From an uncultured Bacteroidales bacterium (GTDB lineage Bacteria > Bacteroidota > Bacteroidia > Bacteroidales > Paludibacteraceae): DNA of 10,116 nucleotides. The stretch is from assembly GCA_903899865.1 (NCBI GenBank), contig CAIUKZ010000244.1, positions 1-10,116 on the forward strand. The letters run 5' to 3'. A program made the translations under genes and the position numbers. Below, piece after piece: positions 7,009 through 10,116 of the stretch (position 1 is the first letter of the stretch; the number at the start of each line of letters is the position of its first letter). The notes under the pieces are model-generated. The model saw only the letters and a list, made by a program, of their open reading frames with translations. It was not told where the DNA came from and made no database searches.

Positions 7009-7110
7009 AAACTATTGAATGAGTGCCTCAAAACTATATTCCAACTTAGCATTTATCTCCTAAATCAACATAAAAATTTAGTATTCAGATATTTAAACTC
7101 ACATGACAAT

Positions 7111-7149
7111 TGATATAGCATTGTAATAAGTATGAAGCAATTCTGTAAC
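7111..7149 (+). promoter_or_regulatory. Pho-box-like operator upstream of the response regulator (11-base direct repeats)
   Basis: TGATAT (7111), TGTAAT (7122), TGAAGC (7133) and TGTAAC (7144) begin exactly 11 bases apart on the plus strand. The last unit starts 16 bases before the -7-like element at 7160. This would fit autoregulation by the adjacent OmpR/PhoB-type protein. Confidence 0.6.
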
Positions 7150-7159
7150 ACAGATTCAG

Positions 7160-7167
7160 TTGCTTTG
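7160..7167 (+). promoter_or_regulatory. -7-like promoter element of the response regulator gene
   Basis: TTGCTTTG differs from TAnnTTTG at one position and lies 19 bases before the ATG at 7187. The in-frame TTG that could extend the protein begins at the first base of this element. It is therefore unlikely to be the start codon. Confidence 0.45.
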
Positions 7168-7186
7168 CATAAAATTCATTCAACTT

Positions 7187-7876
7187 ATGAACCCATATAG
7201 ATTTTTAATCATTGGCGATAATGAATCCGATTGTATCTCCTTACAGCAAATGCTATTTTTTCAGGGGTATTTTGTGGACATCGTGTTGACAGTAAACCAA
7301 GCCTTCGAAAAAAATATTGTAAGCTACAACATTCTTGTGATAGACACAATATCAAATGGACTAGAACTTTACCGAATGATAAAGCAAATGCAACTCAGTA
7401 AAGGAGCTATAAATATCCCGATACTATTTGTGCTAAAGAATGGTCAAGAGAACAAATATGTGAGTGTAATGGACAAACACAACGAAGTGATTTACAAACC
7501 ATTTGACAATCAGGCAGTGACAAAAAAAGTCACCCAACTGATCGCAAGTATCTCCGAAAGACAAACATCAGAATCGGATAATAATACTTCGTTGGTCTAT
7601 CATAGTTTGATTTTATCTATAGCAAGTAAAAAAGTGATGATAGACGAGCAAGCCATTCGACTAACCAAAAAGGAATTTGAACTACTGAAACTATTTATGG
7701 AAAACAGAAATCACCTGTTTTCAAGAAAAGAAATAATTGCACGTGTGTGGTCATCTGAGTCCAGCGTGTCAGACAGAGCCATAGATGTAAATATTGCCCG
7801 ACTTAGAGACAAATTAGGTATTTACAAGGGAAACATCGTAACCCGACTCGGATTTGGTTACGGATTCGAGGAGTAA
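7187..7876 (+). CDS. OmpR/PhoB-family response regulator with degenerate receiver domain
   Basis: A 229-residue transcription regulator: receiver domain about residues 4-120, linker, then an OmpR-type winged helix about 137-229. The winged helix shows LTKKEFELLKLF, SRKEIIARVW, SDRAIDVNIARLRDKL and the TRLGFGYGFE wing. The receiver keeps the phosphorylatable Asp53 (VIDTISNG) and Lys104 (YKPFD). At the acidic pocket it has Gly-Asp-Asn (GDN, 10-12), where typical receivers have two acidic residues and a Glu. At the usual Thr/Ser switch position it has Leu83 (FVLKN). Phosphorylation may thus be weakened or replaced by another signal. It is divergent from pstS, with 11-base repeats upstream of both, which suggests a PhoB-like role. 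No histidine kinase is in the window. Its 3' end overlaps the convergent glycosyltransferase gene by 63 bases. The start at 7187 is preferred over a TTG at 7160. Whether it is the PhoB ortholog or a paralog is open. Confidence 0.85.
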   Translation: MNPYRFLIIGDNESDCISLQQMLFFQGYFVDIVLTVNQAFEKNIVSYNILVIDTISNGLELYRMIKQMQLSKGAINIPILFVLKNGQENKYVSVMDKHNEVIYKPFDNQAVTKKVTQLIASISERQTSESDNNTSLVYHSLILSIASKKVMIDEQAIRLTKKEFELLKLFMENRNHLFSRKEIIARVWSSESSVSDRAIDVNIARLRDKLGIYKGNIVTRLGFGYGFEE

Positions 7877-9037
7877 TGATTCGTCCTTGACATACATACT
7901 AGGATTGAACAAGGCTTTTACACAAATAAAGCTGTAATGTCTGTCAATTTTTGAAAATAGGTCAATTGGCTGAGTTAATAAATCGGTAAAAGTAGCTTCG
8001 GCAGTCAATGTCCAATCTTTGAAATAATGATTTGGTCGATAATAAGGTGTATATTGAATGAGCTTCATCAGGTCAAATTCTGTATGACTTACACCCGCAT
8101 GAACGTTCATTGCATCCACCACATTACACTCTTGCTCAATATGTGCAGGAACCATCAACACTGGCTTCTGCAAATAGAGTGCTTCGCAGATGGATTCAAA
8201 ACCTCCAGTGGTGGCATAGGCTTTGCATGACTTCATGCTATTTATGAACTCAACATCATTTAGCTTATGAAAACTTAGCGTAGAGTCAACCTGTGTAATT
8301 TCTTCGGATACATGCTTATTATCCCAAAAAAAACGCAATGAGTGTTCTGCATTTTGCTCATGCCATGAACGAATTTCTGTTTCAAATTGGGGATTTAGCA
8401 AATAGCCCAGAATAAAATCACCTTTGGATGCCTTAGCGTTAATTACTTCCTCTCTCAACAATGGTGGAACCACCTCAAAAACACCATCATTGAAATTGGT
8501 AAAGTTACCAAAAGATAATGCCAATACTTTCTTGGCACCTAGACATGTGAGTCTTGTAAAAAAAAGCAATCCAGCAATTTCTGACTTGCTCTTATTCGGA
8601 AATCTAAAATCATTGTGCATCAATAAGTACTGATGAGCAATACAAATCATGGGTGTAGCTATTTTATAAAAATAGTAAGTCAGTCCACCCAGCACCTCAT
8701 AAAAGTTGATGACCCTATCTGGCTGATTAAAATCAATTCGTTCTTTAATAAAACGAATGCTTTTCATGTACAGTCGTAACCGTGGGAGATTAAAAAGAAT
8801 ACTTTTGGTGGTAGAATGTCGCTTGCTTTTTGGAGTTGGAGAAAAATTTGGACTTTGAAAAGTGTTAATTTTTGTTTGAATTTTTTGTTCAAAAAACGAG
8901 GGTATGATTCTGTTGGGACTAGTGCCTACGAGAACTTCCACCACTTGGTGACCCTGTTGAACCAAAATGTTTCTTAGAGTGATGGCTTGTGTCATGTGTC
9001 CACGTCCTTCACCTTGTATTATGAAAATATATCTCAT
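7814..9037 (-). CDS. GT28/GT1-like glycosyltransferase, candidate glycolipid synthase partner of the PlcP-like protein
   Basis: A 407-residue glycosyltransferase with a GT-B look. The N-terminus has a MurG/MGDG-synthase-like glycine loop (FIIQGEGRGHMTQAITL, residues 5-21). The C-terminal nucleotide-sugar site reads AYATTGGFESICEALYLQKPVLMVPA (273-298), followed by EQECNVVDAM (301-310), the usual GGxxxxxEAL...P...EQ..N pattern of GT28 and related families. There is no signal peptide, so it should act at the inner face of the cytoplasmic membrane. It is the second gene of a minus-strand pair, starting 33 bases after the PlcP-like stop codon, with no promoter between. I infer that it adds a sugar to the diacylglycerol released by that enzyme. 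Acceptor and sugar cannot be read from sequence. Other glycan substrates remain possible. Its last 20 codons lie antisense to the regulator's winged helix and extend beyond the recognisable domain. Confidence 0.78.
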   Translation of the reverse strand: MRYIFIIQGEGRGHMTQAITLRNILVQQGHQVVEVLVGTSPNRIIPSFFEQKIQTKINTFQSPNFSPTPKSKRHSTTKSILFNLPRLRLYMKSIRFIKERIDFNQPDRVINFYEVLGGLTYYFYKIATPMICIAHQYLLMHNDFRFPNKSKSEIAGLLFFTRLTCLGAKKVLALSFGNFTNFNDGVFEVVPPLLREEVINAKASKGDFILGYLLNPQFETEIRSWHEQNAEHSLRFFWDNKHVSEEITQVDSTLSFHKLNDVEFINSMKSCKAYATTGGFESICEALYLQKPVLMVPAHIEQECNVVDAMNVHAGVSHTEFDLMKLIQYTPYYRPNHYFKDWTLTAEATFTDLLTQPIDLFSKIDRHYSFICVKALFNPSMYVKDESLLLESVTKSESGYDVSLVNT

Positions 9038-9070
9038 GAATTTACGGTTGAAATCCTAATAAAAAAAGTC

Positions 9071-9886
9071 TTAAGATACCTTGAGGTCATAAAGTGGAAT
9101 GGATTTTCTCTTTTGATGCGTGTGTTGCTCGGCTTCACTCACATGATTATACACCTCCCATGTTCCGTCTTCATGCTCAAGTAATGCGGTCATGCTTTCC
9201 ACCCAGTCGCCTGAATTTAAATAATGAATACCGTTGATCATTGTATTGGCAGATTGATGTATATGTCCACAGATAATTCCATCTGCGTGACGAGCTTTAG
9301 CTAGTGTGGCCAATTCATTTTCAAAATCAGAAATATAAGATACGGCTGATTTGACTTTTTGTTTGATTTTTTGAGAAAGTGAAAAGTAATTCAATCCTCT
9401 TTTTGCTCTATAGATATTATAAATTCGGTTTACCCATAGTAAAAATGTATAACCCACATCACCAAGCTTGGCAAGCCAAACCATGTTTGAAGTGATATTA
9501 TCAAATACATCGCCATGTACAACGTAGTATTTTTTTCCATTTCGCTCGTGAAAATGATCTTTTACTATCGACAAATTATCAAAAGTCAAAGGAGCAAGAT
9601 GGTCAATAAAATCATCATGATTGCCACGCACATAAATGATTTGAGTGTTATGATTTTCCATCATTTTCATAATCACTTTGAAAAATTCGGTATGCTTATG
9701 CTTCCATTTCCCCTTTCCACCTTTTTGCAAGTGCCAGCCATCTACTATATCACCATTTAGTATTAATTTCTCGCAGTTAACAGAACGAAGAAAATCTGTT
9801 AATTCAGTGGTTTTGGAATGTTCTGTACCCAAATGAACATCAGAAATAACAATTGTTGGATAAAACTTTTGTATGTTTGCTTGCAT
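9071..9886 (-). CDS. PlcP-like metallophosphoesterase (LpxH superfamily), candidate phospholipase C of lipid remodelling
   Basis: A 271-residue calcineurin-like phosphoesterase. All metal-binding motifs are present: ISDVHLG (Asp16, His18), GDIVDGWHL (Asp46), RGNHDD (Asn89, His90), VVHGD (His124) and CGHIH (His208, His210). GDWVES follows (226-231). It matches the COG2908 group. True LpxH usually has GNRD, shorter length and lacks the YFSLSQKIKQKVKSAVSYI block (167-185) and GDWVES. These features, as I remember them, are shared with PlcP of Sinorhizobium and marine bacteria. PlcP removes phospho-headgroups from phospholipids to give diacylglycerol under phosphate starvation. A second substrate type, UDP-diacylglucosamine, cannot be excluded. 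It is first in an operon with a glycosyltransferase and has a promoter with 11-base repeats like those of pstS. The frame can extend to a TTG at 9931, but the ATG at 9886 places the first strand (TIVISDVH) normally. Confidence 0.82.
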   Translation of the reverse strand: MQANIQKFYPTIVISDVHLGTEHSKTTELTDFLRSVNCEKLILNGDIVDGWHLQKGGKGKWKHKHTEFFKVIMKMMENHNTQIIYVRGNHDDFIDHLAPLTFDNLSIVKDHFHERNGKKYYVVHGDVFDNITSNMVWLAKLGDVGYTFLLWVNRIYNIYRAKRGLNYFSLSQKIKQKVKSAVSYISDFENELATLAKARHADGIICGHIHQSANTMINGIHYLNSGDWVESMTALLEHEDGTWEVYNHVSEAEQHTHQKRKSIPLYDLKVS

Positions 9887-9901
9887 GATATGGTTGTTTT
9901 G

Positions 9902-9915
9902 TAAAAATATTTTTA
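9902..9915. repeat. 14-bp AT palindrome in the leader of the PlcP-like gene
   Basis: TAAAAATATTTTTA is a perfect palindrome 15 bases upstream of the minus-strand ATG at 9886, inside the predicted leader of about 90 bases. It may be a chance product of AT richness or a weak RNA stem near the start codon. Confidence 0.3.
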
Positions 9916-9979
9916 ACCCTAGTGTCAGCAAAAGAGATTAATAAATATGACTCGTGAGCTTTCACATCAAATTGATATG

Positions 9980-9987
9980 CAAAATTA
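9980..9987 (-). promoter_or_regulatory. -7 promoter element of the PlcP-like/glycosyltransferase operon
   Basis: TAATTTTG on the minus strand (9987 to 9980) matches TAnnTTTG exactly, 93 bases before the ATG. It begins 16 bases after the first base of the last TGTAAT-like repeat, as in the pstS and regulator promoters. Confidence 0.55.
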
Positions 9988-9997
9988 ACAACAATCT

Positions 9998-10036
9998 ATT
10001 TCAAGAATAAATCAAAATGATTACGATAATATTACA
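9998..10036 (-). promoter_or_regulatory. Pho-box-like operator upstream of the PlcP-like gene (11-base direct repeats)
   Basis: On the minus strand TGTAAT (10036-10031), CGTAAT (10025-10020), TGATTT (10014-10009) and TGAAAT (10003-9998) recur at an exact 11-base period. A weaker in-phase TGTGTT lies at 10047-10042. The nearest unit, TGAAAT, is identical to the promoter-proximal unit of the pstS array. Confidence 0.6.
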
Positions 10037-10066
10037 TTTACAACACAAACCGAACTAGATTCAACC

Positions 10067-10094
10067 TGTAACATATATGTAACAGAAATGTAAT
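10067..10094 (+). promoter_or_regulatory. Pho-box-like operator pointing out of the right end of the window
   Basis: TGTAAC (10067), TGTAAC (10078) and TGTAAT (10089) are the cleanest copies in the window, at an exact 11-base period on the plus strand. No gene to the right is visible. No TAnnTTTG element lies 16 bases after the last clear unit; that position (10105) reads TTGGGGTG. A degenerate fourth unit at 10100 (TTTCAT) would put the promoter just beyond the end. The array may also serve the divergent PlcP-like operon. Confidence 0.55.
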
Positions 10095-10116
10095 AGAAAT
10101 TTCATTGGGGTGTAGG

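Larger units (their letters stand above)
6824..7186. promoter_or_regulatory. Divergent control region of pstS and the response regulator (363 bases)
   Basis: No gene is seen here. It holds the pstS -7 element and its repeat array (minus strand, 6963-7008) and the regulator's array and -7-like element (plus strand, 7111-7167). A leader of about 135 bases for pstS lies at 6824-6957. On the plus strand CAAAA also recurs exactly every 22 bases at 6963, 6985, 7007 and 7029. This is partly the same signal seen from the other side and may add phased A-tract curvature. TGACAGTCA at 6929-6937 is a small palindrome inside the pstS leader. Confidence 0.65.

Noticed and set aside
7007..7036. TAGTTTTG elements at 7014-7007 and 7036-7029 (minus) as extra pstS promoters
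   Set aside because: They coincide with units of the 11/22-base repeat array. The element at 6970-6963 has the spacing shared with the other two promoters and is closer to the gene.
9872..9879. TATGTTTG promoter match on the plus strand inside the PlcP-like gene start
   Set aside because: It lies in codons near the start of the minus-strand gene, and no plus-strand gene follows for at least 230 bases. A rightward antisense transcript is possible but unsupported.
9071..9886. Calling the phosphoesterase LpxH of lipid A synthesis outright
   Set aside because: The GNHD and GDWVES motifs, the extra central block, the glycosyltransferase partner and the Pho-like promoter favour a PlcP-type enzyme, though LpxH activity is not excluded.
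1..10116. CRISPR arrays, tRNA or rRNA genes, insertion sequences, attachment sites
   Set aside because: No cloverleaf or rRNA segments, no transposase frames with terminal repeats, and no repeat-spacer pattern were found. The only regular short repeats are the 11-base operator-like arrays.

Overview
The window looks like chromosomal DNA from a member of the Bacteroidota. It is AT-rich, gene starts lack clear Shine-Dalgarno sequences, and several genes are preceded by the phylum's -7 promoter element TAnnTTTG. The gene content fits as well: TlpA/redoxin proteins, an outer-membrane barrel with the GG-x2-C-x4-C C-terminal signature, and an OmpA protein with an N-terminal barrel. The genus cannot be named from the sequence.

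Left part (1-4112, all plus strand): an AraC-family regulator; a lipoprotein made of two nearly identical redoxin domains; two perfect RNA-type inverted repeats; then a tight two-gene unit of a secreted TlpA-type thioredoxin and a DUF6029-like outer-membrane barrel. The theme is envelope thiol/disulfide chemistry. Middle (4113-6000): a 416-base gap with a promoter and structured leader, an OmpA-family peptidoglycan-anchored outer-membrane protein, and a bidirectional terminator.

Right part (6002-10116): a compact locus that reads as a phosphate-starvation module. A PstS-type phosphate-binding protein (minus) is divergent from an OmpR/PhoB-family response regulator with a degenerate receiver (plus). 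The regulator converges on, and overlaps by 63 bases, a minus-strand pair: a PlcP/LpxH-superfamily metallophosphoesterase followed by a GT28/GT1-like glycosyltransferase. In other bacteria, PlcP plus a glycosyltransferase replaces phospholipids by glycolipids when phosphate is scarce.

The most interesting signal is non-coding. The regions upstream of pstS, the regulator and the phosphoesterase each carry 3-4 direct repeats of a hexamer close to TGTAAT at an exact 11-base period. In all three, the start of the last repeat lies exactly 16 bases before the -7 element. A fourth array of three perfect-period repeats points out of the window at its right end. The other three promoters in the window (araC, redoxin lipoprotein, ompA) lack it. 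I infer a local Pho-box-like operator that ties phosphate capture, its regulator and membrane-lipid remodelling into one regulon. No kinase, pstCAB or phoU is visible here.
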